Below are positions 6,743 through 7,098 of a DNA stretch of 7,098 nucleotides, in pieces. The first letter of the stretch is position 1, and the number at the start of each line of letters is the position of its first letter. The DNA comes from Propionibacterium sp. (lineage in GTDB: Bacteria; Actinomycetota; Actinomycetes; Propionibacteriales; Propionibacteriaceae). Below the pieces are notes generated by a model, which worked only from the letters and a program-made list of their open reading frames with translations, ran no database searches and was not told where the DNA came from. Both the position numbers and the translations under genes were made by a program. The stretch spans positions 1-7,098 of the forward strand of contig JAAYAO010000369.1 of NCBI GenBank assembly GCA_012719335.1. Reading direction: 5' to 3'.

Positions 6743-6768
6743 CTATTGCCCTCCCCTATTGCCCTCCC
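6743..6768. repeat. Two tandem 13-bp direct repeats at the integrase stop codon
   Basis: CTATTGCCCTCCC occurs twice with no gap (6743-6755 and 6756-6768), and the next three bases, CTA, begin a third copy that is the integrase stop codon on the minus strand. Possible roles are integrase arm-type or excisionase binding sites next to the attachment core, or simple slippage. The function is unproven. Confidence 0.8.
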
Positions 6769-7098
6769 CTACGCGAACGCTGCACCCAAGGCCGCCACAG
6801 CCTCGCGCGCGACGTCAGCGGATACGTGCGCGTAAATGTCGCCGGTGATGCTCACCGAGAAGTGCCCCAAGATCTCGGACACCACCTTCAACGGCACGCC
6901 GCTCTCGAGCATCACCGTGGCCGCCGAGTGACGCAAGGTATGCAGGCCGATGTCCGGGTGGCCGATGGCCGCCGCCGCCACCTTCAACGCCCGGAGCGCG
7001 TTACGCGGATCGCTCGGTTCACCAAACTCGGTGGTGAAGATGAAGCCCGTCTGATGCCACTGGGAGCCCGCTGCAAGACGTTCCTTCGCCTGCCGAAC
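6769..7098 (-). CDS. int: Tyrosine recombinase/integrase (partial, N-terminus beyond the right edge)
   Basis: This is the C-terminal 109 residues of a phage-type tyrosine integrase, which cuts and rejoins DNA at attachment sites. The frame is open to the right edge, where an FIFTTEFGEPSDPRN block is the usual segment before the catalytic part. The HxxR pair is His53 and Arg56 of the visible part (LHTLRHSAAT). His79 lies in EILGHFSVSIT and the nucleophile Tyr89 in DIYAHV. The stop is TAG (6771-6769). The catalytic Arg I and Lys are expected upstream, outside the window. The gene points at the 3' end of tRNA-Pro 100 bp away, the classical arrangement of an element integrated in a tRNA gene (prophage, ICE or genomic island). 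It appears intact in what is visible; the kind of element cannot be told. Confidence 0.93.
   Translation of the reverse strand, partial: VRQAKERLAAGSQWHQTGFIFTTEFGEPSDPRNALRALKVAAAAIGHPDIGLHTLRHSAATVMLESGVPLKVVSEILGHFSVSITGDIYAHVSADVAREAVAALGAAFA

Overview
This is a GC-rich window with dense gene packing, 4-bp NTGA start/stop overlaps, a GTG start and an apparently leaderless gene. The protein set (MetX/MetW, class I PPK2, an F420-type luciferase-like oxidoreductase) points to a high-GC actinobacterium. Propionibacteriaceae or a related family is a guess from the gene set and cannot be proven from the sequence alone.

Layout from left to right. (1) Positions 1-2859, minus strand, carry a compact methionine operon read metY-metX-metW. 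MetX acylates homoserine, MetY replaces the acyl group with sulfide to give homocysteine, and MetW (cut by the left edge) is the methyltransferase-fold partner of MetX. Each junction is a 4-bp overlap. (2) Positions 2962-4035, minus strand, encode a membrane-anchored protein with a proline-rich stalk and an extracellular HELAH zinc-metalloprotease-like domain. (3) Positions 4036-4111 form a divergent promoter region holding a CRP/GlxR-like palindrome (CGTGA-N6-TCACG). (4) Positions 4112-5041, plus strand, are a polyphosphate kinase 2 gene that is intact except for one in-frame TAG at codon 81. It is followed 2 bp later by an ASCH-domain gene (5044-5577). (5) Positions 5568-6437, minus strand, encode an F420-type LLM oxidoreductase whose 3' end overlaps the ASCH gene through a shared 10-bp palindrome. 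(6) Positions 6596-6669 are tRNA-Pro(GGG), followed by a strong intrinsic terminator. (7) Positions 6769-7098, minus strand, hold the C-terminal end of a tyrosine integrase pointing at the tRNA, with two tandem 13-bp repeats at its stop codon. This looks like the edge of an integrative element inserted at the tRNA; most of that element lies outside the window.

Most of the window is ordinary chromosomal housekeeping DNA. I do not see a new multi-gene system. The points most worth a second look are the amber codon in ppk2, the element junction with its tandem repeats, and the CRP-like operator. All gaps between genes are under 160 bp, and their contents are described in the entries.
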